In this document: one piece after another, positions 44,271-56,489 of the stretch
How positions within the stretch are numbered: the first letter of the stretch is position 1
Layout of the letters: each line of letters starts with the position of its first letter
Assembly (NCBI GenBank): GCA_011947345.1
Contig: JAAVTG010001037.1
Span: 1 to 64,000, forward strand
Origin: Phytophthora quininea
Taxonomy: Eukaryota; Oomycota; Peronosporomycetes; Peronosporales; Peronosporaceae
DNA length: 64,000 bases
Direction of reading: 5' to 3'
Made by a program: the position numbers and the translations under genes
Notes under the pieces: model-generated
What the model was told of the DNA's origin: nothing
Seen by the model: the letters and a program-made list of their open reading frames with translations, nothing else
The model's database searches: none

Positions 44271-44393
44271 TAGACGATCAACAGGGCTCGTTACCTGAAC
44301 GCACGCGATCCTGTGTCTCGTGCTCCGGATTCGCTAAACTTTCACCTCAATAAGGTTGATGATAAGAGGCTTAAAGAAGACTCCGAGTTACAA

Positions 44394-45352
44394 GATTGCA
44401 GTTTACGGAAATTGTAGAGTTGGTCCAGAATAATCCAGTCTTCTACAACGAGTCCAACGAGCTCCAGATGCCGGCATGGTGCCAGCTGATGGCATCTCTG
44501 TATGTCTTCGGATGTGATGGCAACAATGCGTCAATTGGGAAGCTGGCTCGACTTTTGGCTTTGCAGAAGGCACGGTCAAGCTCTCCACGAATCGCTGTAT
44601 TTCGGCTCTTGTTTAGCTCGTGCTGCGGCGCTGATGGGTGCGAGGGATAAAAGCTCGGATAGAGGAGGCTTCAGGATTTTGGCAGTGCGTCGGGTTTGTC
44701 GATGGCACGTTATTCCCGTTCACCATCAAACCCATTCGTGATAATGCCGACTACTGCAGTCGCAAAGGGTACTATGGTATGGCAGGAATCATTGTTTGTT
44801 ATGATCACAAGTGTATTTGATATCTCTACACTGAATAGGCTGATTAATAACACGCTACCGGATTAATGGGTTCCATCTCTGCAAGCATGAGATGTTTAAC
44901 AGCGATCACTATATTTTGGCAGACTCTGGGTTTGCGCCTGACACAGCCGTTGTTTTTAGTGTTTAAGAAACCCAGAGCGGTCATCTTACCAGCGCCAACG
45001 GAACCTTCAACAAGGAGCTCAGCAAAATTCGCGTTTGGAATGGGCATTGCATCGGGAAGTAAAAAGGACCATTTTTGAGCTTGAAAGGGCTACGGCTGCG
45101 GTTTCGGGATGAACGTGATGGGGAACAGATTCGAGCGTGCGTCGTGGTGCACAATTTGTTGCTATTTGTCCCCATCCTGAGTGACTCGGAAAAGGATGAC
45201 CCAACGCATGGATTCCTATTGCAAAGGGACTTTCCGGTCTGCTTGACGAAGGTAACTTAGATAACACGCTGCTTAGAGATGCTGATACTGAGGGCAAACG
45301 CAAACGTCTGCGCGTAATGCAAATTTTGCTTGATCACTTCACTAGCAACTGA
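44394..45352 (+). mobile_element. PIF/Harbinger-type transposase remnant (DDE_Tnp_4)
   Basis: Frames in order: QFTEIVELVQNNPVFYNESN and MPAWCQLMASLYVFGCDGNN (44396 on, N-terminal helix-turn-helix region), SGFWQCVGFVDGTLFPFTIK (44640 on, first catalytic Asp in VDGT), CSRKGYYGMAGIIVCYDHKC, DHYILADSGFAPDTAVVF (44905 on, second Asp), KELSKIRVWNGHCIGKLKGP and IRACVVVHNLL near the end. This order is diagnostic for Harbinger/DDE_Tnp_4. The ORF is broken by several frame changes and stops; termini and terminal inverted repeats were not found. Confidence 0.75.
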
Positions 45353-45409
45353 GTAAAATGAAAGCATGTACGCCACGATGCTTCCCATCGCCCTTCACGC
45401 ACAACTGAG

Positions 45410-46400
45410 TTAGACCGAATTTTTCCACTTCCGACCTCTACCGCAACATCTGCCAGCAACGAAGGTGCTATATGTTAAGTCCAAATGGTCTGTGTGAATT
45501 CGGACGTCTTGGTTCAGCAGTATCGTACGATATTCGCGCAACACAAGAACAATGCTCAGCAACTCCAATTTGTTTGCAGGATACTTCCACTGGCTGTCGT
45601 TGCACTTCTTCAACCAGAACGCGATCGGTCGGTCTCCATCACCCAGATGCGAGATATTAGCGCCGAGCTGAAAGCATGACGTATCGGTGTACACGTCGAA
45701 GTGAATAGAGTAGTCAGGAAAAACGCGAGCTCGACAGCCTGGGCCGTCGCTTCCTTCATATCACCAAATGCCTTGCTTCAGCTCGTCCCCAATCAAAGCG
45801 ACGCTGCGGCGATGTCAAAGCAGTTAGCGTGCGAGCAGACGTGCTTGCTTCGGCAACACATCACGGTATTAAATACAATTTCAATAAAGCGTCGCAGCTC
45901 GTGGTGATTGCACGGCGGCACTATCTGCAAAATGGTATCCACCTTGGACTGCAGCGGCGAAATGCCATCGCGGCTAATCCTGTAGTCTAAACACTCAACG
46001 GCAGTGGCTAAAACTTTAACTTCACCGAATGTATCGTCAGTCCATCGACCTCCAAACGCTACAATACCATGCGCACATGTTGCACATGCTTCACAAAACT
46101 ACTTGACAGAATCAAAATAAAACCCAGCAAAAGTTCAGTTGTCCAAGACACCAATTCATCACCATTTGGAATTTGTCAGGCGCGGTGACAACCCCCATAG
46201 GGAGACGATCGAAGACGAACTTTCCAAACGGAAATACTGTCACCGTCGCTTGCTCGCTGGAATCACCCAGCTTTCTGGTGTAATACCCCATCAGGACATC
46301 GCACGCCGAGACGGATTTCGCCTTGCGGGGCTGGCGAAGGATCTTTATCATCTCGGGCATCGGGTAAAATTGCCGACCAAACGAATAACCCAGCGGAACA
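45410..46400 (-). mobile_element. Ty3/gypsy-type pol fragment (RT to RNase H)
   Basis: Minus-strand pieces: reverse transcriptase (46112-46360) with GYYTRKLGDSSEQATVTVFP and FGKFVFDRLPMGVVTAPDKF; connection region (about 45750-46100, HHELRRFIEIVFNTVM); RNase H (45410-45694) with TDTSCFQLGA, RPIAFWLKKCNDSQW, NKLELLSIVLVLREYRTILL and IHTDHLDL. Arrangement and motifs fit a Ty3/gypsy LTR element. No LTRs, gag or integrase were recognised, so this is an internal fragment. Confidence 0.78.
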
Positions 46401-46949
46401 GTTTAGCTTCGGTCACGCCTCAAGATGGGGGTACTCTTAATACTAGTTGCTTGCATGTCGCAGTTACGCCTCGGAAAACGTTCTTGCGTTTGTGATATCA
46501 TCGAGCCCACCACTTCTTTGAAAACCCGTGTTACCTAGTTGAACAAGGTGTAGTCTCCAGTTACTTCTCTCAAGCAGCAACTGTGCGCTTGGCGACAACG
46601 ACAACTTTTACACTCCGACGATAACGGAGCTCCACGAATTGGCAAGCCGCGTCATTAATCATTGTTGTAATATTTCCACAGGGTTGGGCGTCAATGAAAA
46701 TTCGCTTGCCACGGTTACTGCGATGTACCTCAATATTATCTGCCCTGTGGTGCACTTACACGGCTAAACAGGCCCTACTGGGTCTGCAAGTGGACTACTC
46801 AGAGCGGCTTCTAGAGCGCACAAGAGAGCATGGCATGCTCTACACAATGGGAAGTGCCCATTTAATGTGTCGTGCATTCCTATGCACGGCGCTACGAAGA
46901 AACAACCGCGGAAAGCCGGGCTTGTCATCCGTCGCCGCTTCTTTATGCA

Positions 46950-47180
46950 TGGCGTGTGGTTTTCTGCGCTTGCCGACCGATTGCGTTCTGGTTGAAGAAG
47001 TGCAACGACAGCCAGTGGAAGTATCCTGCAAACAAATTGGAGTTGCTGAGCATCGTTCTTGTGTTGCGCGAATATCGTACGATACTGCTGAACCAAGACG
47101 TCCGAATTCACACAGACCATTTGGACTTAACATATAGCACCTTCGTTACTGTCAGATGATGCGCTAGAGCCCGGAAGTGG
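46950..47180 (+). mobile_element. Inverted copy of the Ty3/gypsy RNase H segment
   Basis: Plus-strand frame 46955-47159 encodes RPIAFWLKKCNDSQWKYPAN and the rest of the RNase H seen on the minus strand at 45450-45640, nearly identical at the DNA level. The two copies face each other about 1.3 kb apart. Confidence 0.75.
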
Positions 47181-48290
47181 AGGAATTTGGTCCAGCTCTA
47201 TACAAAAGCTGAACGACATTCAAGATTCCTACCGCACAACAGCAGATCTACAGCGGCAGTCAGGGGAAGGAATCACAGACGAAAGCAAAACCAAGAGCTT
47301 TCACGGTAAGTTGTGCTATCAAAATTTCTGAATTTATCTTTACTGGCACCATTTTTGCGCGTAGACAAACTCGTCGGAGTCTGCACTTTGGCGAAACCAA
47401 TTGCTCGCACGGGGATATTCAAGCCTTCACCAAGTTCTAGGGTTGCAGTCTGTTCGGATGCTGGCAAGTCTGACGAAGAAGAAGCTGAAGCTGACTATGA
47501 CTTCCCTTTCGTCGGTCAAGACTACCCAAGAAGTGATGAAGAGGGAACGGGAAACAGTGGAGGGTGAAACGAAGGCGAGAAAGTGCAGCTGCAATTGAAT
47601 CCGCCGCTACTCCTGTTACGACCACGCATCTTGAACGAGGGAGAGGCGCCCCCGTTGCAAGCGCCACGGAGTCGACCTCAGCTGGCTCGACGTCATCGCC
47701 TCCTCGGTCCAGTAGCAGCAAGAAGTCCAGCGGTAAACCTGCAAAGCGCGGCAACCCATTGACACTTGCGGTCAAACCTCCCGAAAAAGGGGAAAGGCTT
47801 AGATGATGTGATGTACGACTTAATTTACGAGAGTAGGTTGCTAGCGCAGAAGCGCACGTACATCGACCTTGCTCAAGCGAGGGTGATGTCTACCAAGGAC
47901 TTCCTGGAGTTGGGGATCTACACAACGAACGAAACGGGGTCGGTTACGAACTTGATCAGGGTCAGGGGACAGAGTTTATTAGGTTGCAATTGTGATATAG
48001 TCTGACCAAAGGATCTGATCCCGAATATACGTAAATGCGGGCTTTATGAGACACTACTTTTTAGACTTAATTTTCGTTCAATATGCGACTGGAGCAGCTG
48101 TTAGGCCTTGTGGTGGGTTTTTAAACGCCATCCTAATTACCAGCTCGTGACGGTTTTTAAGGTAGTACGCTAGTTGAGCTTTGCGGCCGCTTTCGGGTCT
48201 GGCATCATTTCATTTTACAACTTTCCTCATACAACGTCTATGAGCGATACGGAGAGAGTCACGCCATTCCGAACAACAAATTAATTGGAA
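47181..48290. other. Open frames without recognised family
   Basis: Plus-strand pieces such as TKKKLKLTMTSLSSVKTTQE (47445 on) and GLDDVMYDLIYESRLLAQKR with DLAQARVMSTKDFLELGIYT (47795-47990) read like protein and may be part of a transposon gene (gag-like or accessory), in several frames. No motif allows assignment. Confidence 0.3.
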
Positions 48291-48299
48291 TGGGTTCCA

Positions 48300-49640
48300 A
48301 CTGATCGAGCGCTACGCATCTGACGTCAAGACAACTTATCGCTGCAGTTTTTACCGCGACTGGCGCAAGGTGAAGCTCGATCATAGAACCGACGGTACTG
48401 TGGTGGAGAAACAGCTTCCACACACCTGTGTAGCACAGGTGGTCGCGCTACCTACACACAAAACGTGCCAGAGGTGATTGGGATTTCTGATGACTCAGAA
48501 AGTGGCGAATCATCGGCTTCAACTGTGATCGTTCAAGGTGTGAGTCAGCATATGGCTGTAGAGACACACAAGAGAGTGATTCTACGGATGCCACGCCGTC
48601 ACAGGTCTGGGATCTGCTGCATGAGGAATTTACAGCTAACGCTGTTACCAGAGACCTCACCGGGAATCAAGTCATCAGTCGGGTCTACCGTGCCCGAAAT
48701 CGTCATTTCGATGCTTCAACTATTGGACAAGTCAAGGTACCACCCTAGACACGAGCGCGAGATGACTCTAATTTTTTCCAGTTCAACTTTACGTACGCTG
48801 GAGACGATGGTCCCGAACGCGTCATCGGCTGGAGTCATCCTGCTATCATCCAACTTCTGAGCTACGACTGTGCCACTGTTTATAGATAGAATATTTCCAT
48901 GTCACCCTGCACCATTCTACCGATGTCTGCTCGTGATGGTATACGATTGCGCGTCGAGATGCTGCGTTTCCTATCCCAACGTGCCATCGACTAGCAAGAC
49001 GGAATGGAGCTATTGTCACTGCCTGCATTGTCTCCCGGTCACTACCGGAATGAACACTCAACCAGGGACAATCACCTGCGATTTCAAGCGAGCGCTTGTC
49101 AACGCTGTCAAGGATCAATTTCCAGATACCACAACCGTCGGTTGCCTGTTTCACTTAAAACAGGCAACTCGTTGTAGGATGCAAAATCATCGCATACCCA
49201 CAGAGGAAATTGCAACAGCAATGCGTCGTGGTATGCTAGGTGTGCTCACGGTTTTCTCTCATAATCAAATCGATCCTCGAGGGATCGATTACATTGTCGA
49301 ACGTATCAAGACTTCGTTATCGGGGAGAGTACACACGTACATCGAGGACAAGTGGGCAGATTCCTGGATGTACTTTCGGCGCACCTGGATTGAGCTTTTC
49401 CCACTCACGCTTTGGAACGTCCGCGGAATCAATCGACAGATCATCAACCACACCAACAACCCTATGAAAAGATACAACAGAGAGCTCAACTCCGAGATTC
49501 CTAACCATCGTGCCCTGGATCGCGGCGTGCGTCCATCCCCTCCAACCCAAATCGACTTGATAACGGTTGGAGTCCCGCGACGCTCTTACAGACGCGGTCC
49601 GTGGCGCACGACGGTAGGGTACCTGGGCTGGCTCGCATTC
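48300..49640 (+). mobile_element. MULE-type (Mutator-like) transposase remnant
   Basis: N-terminal zinc-binding region (YRCSFYRDWRKVKLDHRTDG, then LPHTC; 48313-48430), then FFQFNFTYAGDDGPERVIGW and SHPAIIQLLSYDCATVY (48770-48885), then a long plus frame (48870-49658) with the MULE core GTITCDFKRALVNAVKDQFP, TVGCLFHLKQATRCRMQNH and NNPMKRYNRELN near the C-terminus. The DFKRAL Asp corresponds to the second catalytic residue. The N-terminal half is split into several frames. Inverted termini were not found. Confidence 0.78.
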
Positions 49641-49659
49641 CTTTGCCGCGCGAGCTAAC

Positions 49660-51320
49660 GTGAGCCTTGCGCTCGCAGAAGGACAGGAAGATGCGCCACC
49701 AACACCGACGGCAGCGACGACTTGCACTTGACACAGACAAATGAACTCTGCTATAGTTAACCGCTATCTTCTTTTTCTATGCTATGTGGTCCACACAACT
49801 TGTTTGACTTGGTCTCAGTATGGTGTTCAGCGGGTTAGCTGGTTGCAACCTGCGAATAGTCGCCCCCATCTAGCAACACGTCCCTTCGCGCAAAGGTCGC
49901 ACCCTTACGCACACAAGGGGCCACCATGGGGCACAAAAGTCAATCCAGGATTCCAGAGACCACGGTACTGCCAATCGACTACAAATCGTAATAAATTGCA
50001 GTAATGTCCGAGCCCCACTTGAGCCCTGAGGTTCTGTATCTCAGGATCTCGGGATTCCAGGATCCGGCGACTTCAGGATTGGATATCTAGTCATCCTGGA
50101 TATGTGACTTGGACCTGGGAGTTCTTCACAGCACTTGTAATTTGATTTTGGTGGGTCCCGTATAATTTTCAGTCGACCAAGCGAGATCTCTCTGCTGGAT
50201 ACATTCACAGCAGGAGTTTGATCGCTAATCTCATAACAACTCGCACACTGGACAACGGTGACCGGAACCGAGTGCTCATGGACTCCTGGGAAAGCACGTC
50301 CAGGACTCGGTACTTCCGGGCTAAGACCACGGCCGTCACCGGATTACCCACTTCAGACATCCAGCTACTCCAATCCTTCTCCACAAACCCCACACCCTGT
50401 CGCGTTGGCTTCTAGCCAATCGCCAACCAGCACACCAGTTAATTCAATTAACAGTCGCGATCGTCTAAAATAAAGAGCGCATCGTGTTAAAATTCATCAC
50501 CACTTAATTCATGATCATCATTACCCTCCACTTCACGCTCCTTCGTTGTCATATCTGCATCGGCGATCTCTCCAACATCAATGATTTCATCAGAAATTTG
50601 ATAGCCTGTGATCGAACTTCGCTGGCGTTTGCGCAGAGGAGCTGATGTGGACGAGTTGACGCGTTCTGCATGTGTTCGTCATCCATAGCTGCATTACCAC
50701 TAGTGACTACATCTGCTTCAGTGGTAGATGGCTCGGCTGAAGTAGTGGTAGCAGCATCCTGCGCTGCAGTGGTAGTTTGTCCGACGTGATTACTGTTAGT
50801 GTAAGCCGCTGCGCCATCTCATGCATCTCCCATCGGAACCGCGTTAAGTCTCTCCATCCATCCAAAATAGTTTCGCAAGTAGTTTGATCTACTTGATGTG
50901 TAGTTAACTCGGTCACTGTGCATGGCTTCAAAGTTGGTATTGGATTGTATATCATCGCGCACATAGTTACCTAGGGCAGCATCTGCAGCTCCCGCGCTTG
51001 CATGGTGAGCGTCTGCGAAGCCCAGAGGGTTCTCGTCCAGCGGAAATGCAGCATCAGCGTGGTTGTAAAAGTACGCTAGCGCATCATATCCTCGCCTGGA
51101 CGGAAATCTGTGGTGTTTGCTGTGTCTTTAGTCGTGATGCAATCGGCTGCAAATAAACTGAAATGAACTGACTGTTATCTCGGTCAGGTCTGTACAGACA
51201 ATGACGGAATTAGTCGGTGCGTTGCCTACAAAATACGGCAACGAAAAAAAACGGCATGTTCATTGATTCACTAAAATTCGAACGTAATACATAGACAAAA
51301 AGCAGACGGTTGACAGAAAT
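49660..51320. other. Intergenic, no recognisable gene
   Basis: Short frames only. It contains a small GGATTCCAGGATC-type degenerate repeat at about 50035-50105 (repeated CAGGAT and TCCTGGAT words on both strands). Nothing else recognised. Confidence 0.45.
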
Positions 51321-51329
51321 GTGGTGTAT

Positions 51330-52069
51330 TGTCAAATCGTTACTTCTGGGTACATAGGAATAGCTTTCTCGAAGCTATGAATTACCGTGTCCGCGGAGAT
51401 ATCCTCCCAGGCGGTAATGGTGGCCTTGATAGCGCGTATGTGCTTTTCTTTGCAGTGCCTCCCGTAATTCCACTACATTTTGAACTAATTTTAGCTTCTA
51501 GTGGTTCCATCACACCAACATCAAGCGGCTGGCACACCGAAGTGCTGTTTGGTGGTAATGGGACCACTGTGGTGCTTGCAAGTTCAGCAACAATACGCTG
51601 GCCCTTCTCGGAGACATGGCTCTCAAAATTGTCAAGGGGAGGATTGACGGATCAGATATTTCGTGTTGTGGCTGATGTGGCACATGAAGCCTATCATACC
51701 GTTCGTTGTCAATGCCTTTTGTTCACAAAAATAAGGCAACATTTAGTGATTTAGCTACATCGTAGTAAAAGTTAGCCTTTGATCGAAAAAAACAAGTGAA
51801 AACCAAACTTCTTCTCCCATCGTTCATCCTTCATGTAAGTTACCAGGGCTGGAACGTACGGATACAGCTCCTTTCGCCCTTGGCCCTTCAGCATTTTTGA
51901 TTTTGCGCACCCTTTATACGCTAAAATCTCGTCCCGCTGTCTCCACCAGCCTTCCACAGTTCCGCGCGGGCAGCTCAGATCGCGTGCGACGGTGGAAAAC
52001 CAACGACGACGATTTCTTGTATCGCTGCCGCTTTTCCTTGATGGTGTAGCTGCGTTGCCTCTGTGGCAT
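51330..52069 (-). mobile_element. pogo/Tigger-like transposase remnant
   Basis: Minus strand. From ATG 52069: MPQRQRSYTIKEKRQRYKKS (CENP-B-type N-terminal helix-turn-helix), then VEGWWRQRDEILAYKGCAKS, LKGQGRKELYPYVPALVTYM (51772-51957), and later LPPNSTSVCQPLDVGVMEPL (51490-51567), the block around the last catalytic Asp of DDE_1 transposases. The middle with the first two Asp residues is missing or unrecognisable in 250 bp, so the element is internally deleted as well as frame-broken. Confidence 0.75.
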
Positions 52070-52410
52070 CTCGCGAAATGAGCTGAAAATTAGCTTGTAG
52101 TAATTTGCTTGTAAGCCAGTCAAACTTAATATCTATGATTGGTTAAAGTTTGTTTTTCGAGAGTTTTCTATTGGCCAATATTTTGCAGCAAACGTCTATG
52201 TTAGCTTCAATGCCGGCTTTTGCGTTGCCGGGTAATTCTGTCGTTGTCTGTATGTCTATACAAACTCTGACACAGCGGTGGGGCTAATTACTCTTCATTA
52301 TCGACAAAGAAGGCCTAAATTGTTATCTTGAATATGGTGTACGATAAGTTTTCCGCGGGCGAGAAAACCGTTTTCGAAATGACTCCTGGGTAGTTAGAAA
52401 CGTCCATTTC

Positions 52411-52430
52411 TATTTCTAACCGTTAGAAAT
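52411..52430. repeat. Short near-palindrome
   Basis: ATTTCTAACCGTTAGAAAT reads almost the same on both strands (arms ATTTCTAAC / GTTAGAAAT) and TAGAAAT words recur nearby. It could be part of a transposon end; not assigned. Confidence 0.4.
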
Positions 52431-52499
52431 GCTCGGTCCATTAGAAATGAAATAAATTAAGAAAGCAGCAAGCGCCCGGAACCAGATACGGTTTAGCCA

Positions 52500-53022
52500 G
52501 CCCACCCATGACCTTGGACTTTCAAAATATTAAGCATTTGCACGCAGAGCCTCAACCCTGTCGCTGGGCGATCAGCAGGAAGGCAGCTCCATGCGGCACC
52601 ACTGACCCCGGTGTGATCGCTGAGGTGGGTCGTTACAGCGAGTTTGTCCCTGTGTTTCCGCCCGCTGACACGCGGACAATGGACGGGGCCTCATGGCTAC
52701 AGCAGAGCTGAAACTTCGCGTGGTTGTAGCACTGTTCATTCTAACGTTGACGTTCTGGAACGCTGCACAGGCTACCAACGCGATGTTTGAGACACGTTCC
52801 TTCAGCTCCTCTTGCGGTCTCGCTGCACCCTTCTGTCGAGCAAAGCTTGGATCCACCGTGAGCTGGGCACAAGCCTCGGTTCGTCGCCTTGTATTTGCAC
52901 CCCTCTATATTACACAGCCTCCGTGGTCCATGGCGCTGGCAGACCCCAAGCTTCTTGTCAACAGCAAGGGCCGTGCAGCCATCGACAGAACATCGCATCA
53001 AATCAGGTCGTGGGGCTTGCAC
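52500..53022 (-). pseudogene. WRKY19-like Cys/His-repeat protein fragment
   Basis: Minus-strand frame 52741-53022 holds tandem zinc-binding repeats of about 25 residues: MRCSVDGCTALAVDKKLGVC-QRHG, LCNIEGCKYKATNRGLC-PAHGG, LCSTEGCSETARGAEGTC-LKH. These are the short Cys-Cys-Cys-His repeats of the oomycete family usually named WRKY transcription factor 19-like, though the repeats are not a WRKY domain. The frame ends after three repeats; further degenerate coding lies in other frames to about 52500. No ATG with a good context opens the ORF, so a fragment is most likely. Confidence 0.65.
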
Positions 53023-53465
53023 AGTCCTCTGGCTTGATCCACTCTAATGCAGCCTTCCACCGAGCACAGCGCGTGCTACAGGCATCGCTCCTGGCATGTT
53101 GCGCTTTGGCTGGTTGCGGGCATACACAGTGCAAGTATCTATCACATACAATATGGGTACACTTTAGCATGTCAAAAGGTAACAAAGGCAACTAGCACAT
53201 ACCTTGACAGTGACTGAAGGAGCGACGAGATCGACTTGCGCGGCTTCCTTGCTCTGGACAGAAACGGAGAGTGGCTGCCATCAGACGTTTGCAGGAGCGC
53301 CGTCCTTGTTCTTATTCGTGGAGGCAGCTATTGCGGCCTTACCCTTCTCCTGCTGAGCTTGCTAGATCGGAATCGGAGCTGAGATCGGAGCTTTCTCGTT
53401 AAGAAGATCCCTCGTCCCCACCACTCTCGAAATAATCCTTCTCTGCAACTTTCAGCTAGATTTGT

Positions 53466-54869
53466 CTAAGCAACTAGCTCCTTCTCTTCACAGCTCGTCG
53501 CATTTGCGCTTCCCGGCCGGTGGGGAAACCCTCTCAAGAAAGGTGCGAATTTCGTCTTGCAAAAAGCGGAACAGCTGAACGACGTCGTCCATGGGCTTCT
53601 GATAAACATCAGCTGATGCCAGTTGACAAAATCAGTATTACACGCCGAAACGAAGCACTCGACCCTTTCGAAATGGGCCACAGCTTCATTGATGGAGTGC
53701 AGTAACGCAAGAATCGCGTCAAGTTTTGCTCAAAAGTTGTAATCAGTGGCAAGTTTTCGCGCTTGAGCAAGCTTGATACGTCTCTTCTTGTCTTTGTACA
53801 TATTGTCCAGCGCTCCGTCTTCCAATACGGTTTGAATGACGTGCTTGTCGTGCTTGACATGGCTTCGGATATATACCAGCTTGTCGGCACCTGTAAGCAA
53901 AGCCTACGACGTTTCTCTGGAGTCAATCCAATTTGATGTTGTTCAAATCGATCTAACAAAATTTGCCAGTTCAGGATGTACTTAGACAACCAAGTGGCGC
54001 TATCAAGCACTGCTTTCACGGGTTGAGTTGCAGGGCGTCCTAGATTCATCATGTGGCGCCGCATCCATTGCAGGACAGATATGGTTTTCTCTCTTCCAAG
54101 ATGTCCCAGACTGCCCTCATATTGCTGGCGTTGTCTGTCACAACGCTGCAGACTGCATCTGCGCCCATGATGTCCTCAATTTCTTGAATCATCATATCAA
54201 TTTGGTTCGCCATATAACCCCCGTGTGATGATTATCGGCCGTGGTTATCGACGACCAGAACATTGGTTTTATGCGAGGCGAGGTGATCATGAAATTAATA
54301 ATGCTCTGCTTGTTTGGGTTCGTCCACTCATCATTGAGAATCACCACGTATGGTTCATCCTTGATAGCCTCGATAACGTTTTGCTTCTCACGCGAGTTGG
54401 TGGTTTCTAGCAGTGGGGTAGAAAGCTTGTAGCGAGTCGGAATTTCAAAGTCCGGCCGTAGATGCTTGAAGAGCAACTGCTTCTGGGGATCTCTAGGACT
54501 CGAAAGATACCCCAGTCGTGTAAAATATCATCGCCAAGTCAAGTTCCAGTTTAGCTTGTCTATGCTCGTGGACAAACGTACTGGAGGAAGGTTTCCGCAC
54601 ACTGGGGGGTGACCATAGTGCTTCTTGTGAACGACGCTTTTTCTTCTTTGGTGTCGAACTGGGCGATGGAGATGCATGCCTCTGCTTGGCCTCCGCTGGG
54701 AACGAGCAGCTGCACACATCCTGCATTAAGTGCTCCCCAACTTGGGGGCTACGGAAGACGCGGTTGCAGTGCGGACAGCGCACATCTGGATGAGCCTTCC
54801 CGGACCTTTTGGCGTCGACTCGACAAAGAGTTTCCATATCGGCGACGAAGGCTTGCCTTTCGCAGGCAT
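53466..54869 (-). mobile_element. hAT-type transposase remnant with BED zinc finger and DUF659-like domain
   Basis: Minus strand. ATG 54869 gives MPAKGKPSSPIWKLFVES (BED start), with PDVRCPHCNRVFRSPQVGEH and a following Cys pair completing the zinc finger in another frame. A basic Ser-rich linker follows. 54192-54476 holds LETTNSREKQNVIEAIKDEP and VVILNDEWTNPNKQSIINFM, the DUF659-type catalytic start (DxWT), then IMGADAVCSVVTDNASNMRA (about 54110-54180; second Asp), then 53609-54064 and 53466-53681 with helical sequence. The C-terminal hAT dimerisation domain was not recognised. Several frame breaks. Confidence 0.75.
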
Positions 54870-55082
54870 CGTGGCAAGCCGAGGTGGCGAGCATCGACCC
54901 TCCGAGTCTTCAAAGAGAGATTCTGTTGTGAGGTCCAACTTAAGCATAACACGCCCATAAAAATATTCGATCAGAATATTCCCGACGATCTACTGTTTAG
55001 GCCTAATTAGCGCCAAATATGGCATAGCTAGTGCGACTAACTAGTTTGACATTTCAGATATTTAGGCTTTTTCGTCATCAAG

Positions 55083-55996
55083 CGTGAGACTCCGTTGCCC
55101 GAGTCTAACTACATTCTGTTTGTCGCTGTTCCTGCGTCCGGGCCGGTGGTGTAGTTGTTTGAAACAGTGCGCCGACGGTGCTATTGGTTAGGTCTCTCAG
55201 CCGCAGGGAAGAGAGGAAAAATGTCACGCTACAATCGATTCGTGCGCTATGGCGCCTACCGCAGTTGTCGATGAAGATGGAACGCTCCGCCCAAGCCACT
55301 GGGCGCTCTCCGATCGAGGAAGCGTGTGCGGCGGAGTGGGCCCTGCGGGAGCTTTCTGTGGCGGCGTGGTGAGGTGTGTGGAGAAGGCAAATTCCCGAGC
55401 CCTTGGGGGTCGATTTGGGCAAACATTGGAATTCTCTGGCGCGCCGTTGGTCTAATGGTTAGGATTCATCCCTCCCACGGATGAGGTCGGGGTTCGATTC
55501 CCCGGCGGCGCACGCCTTATTATGCCTTGTGACCTGGTCGACCTGCTCGGTCGCAGAAGCCACATAGGCACCTTTTGTCAAATTCGCTCACGTCATCCCA
55601 CATGGCCTCTCGTCACTCTACGAGATGCACAGGCTATTCCGTGTTGTCCTTCCGCGCTGTAACGCCTGCGTTGCATCACGAGCATCCATTCCAGCCGCCG
55701 AAAAGACGTGTGTTTCGAAGCGACCGCTCCGACTATTCGCCTCACGGTTTCAATAAATGGGCTAGACAGTAACACTATCGTGGCTTTCTAGCTGTCTAGT
55801 CGCGTGCATAGCTTTGTTTGTTTGTGTTCATGCGCGTGGGTTTGTTCTTGTTCCACCAACGATCCCAGGAGCACTAGGACCGTGTGAAGTGCAGTGTCTT
55901 GTTCGGTGTTTCCTGTATGGGATGGAAGGCATCCGTGTGGAAGCTGCAGCGTGGTTCGAGAGTGTAACAGGCAACGTGACAACCACTTCTGTACAG
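55083..55996 (-). repeat. Inverted partial unit of the tRNA-Gly array
   Basis: About 914 bp that are the reverse complement of the part of the array unit around the CCC tRNA (compare 57338-58240). It carries one tRNA-Gly(CCC) on the plus strand and lacks the TGGTG tract and the UCC tRNA. At variable positions it agrees with the leftmost units (CCGTCGGCGC as unit 1; CATGAACAC as units 1-2). Confidence 0.88.
55441..55511 (+). tRNA. tRNA-Gly (anticodon CCC)
   Basis: 71 nt cloverleaf: acceptor GCGCCGT with GCGGCGC (one T-G wobble), A box region TGGTCTAATGGTTAGGA, anticodon stem CATCC/GGATG with loop CTCCCAC, T arm CGGGG-TTCGATT-CCCCG (B box GGTTCGATTCC). The next base is A, the eukaryotic discriminator for glycine. 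The nearest T4 run is about 60 nt downstream. Only copy on the plus strand. Confidence 0.95.
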
Positions 55997-56489
55997 CTCA
56001 TATGAGGGGAATTCTAAGGGGCAGAGAATTGATGATGGTGTCACTGGTCTCAACGATGAAGAAACTGTTGTAGCTGTGCTGGTTGGTTCATATTGCGAAG
56101 GCGCATTCATGCATGGATTTTACACTGGAATGGTTTTTTGAGTTGGGGATTCATAACCAGCGAATGTATTAACTCCTGCAAAACAGACGTCATACAGCGG
56201 TCACAATCCCTGATGAAGATTTTAATTTAATTCCCTATTCTTTCCCGTACTACTTGCTCACATTTATGTGCATTGAACACACCGAGAAAAATGGCAAGGG
56301 AAACGGCGCCGCAGGAAAATTCGCAACTTAACGTGGAGTGCCAAGGTCAAGGTGCTCTCTCACCGTGATAGGATAGGGAAATGGGGGTTACAGTGGCTTG
56401 GAAAATATCCATTAGTAGTAGTTCCAATATGAAGTTGACAATCACCGGAATACTGACCGCGATGTTGTGCGCTAAGTCACACTATTATC
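55997..56489. other. Unique spacer between inverted unit and array
   Basis: About 490 bp not found elsewhere in the window. Short frames only; no gene seen. It separates the plus-strand tRNA arm from the minus-strand array. Confidence 0.6.
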
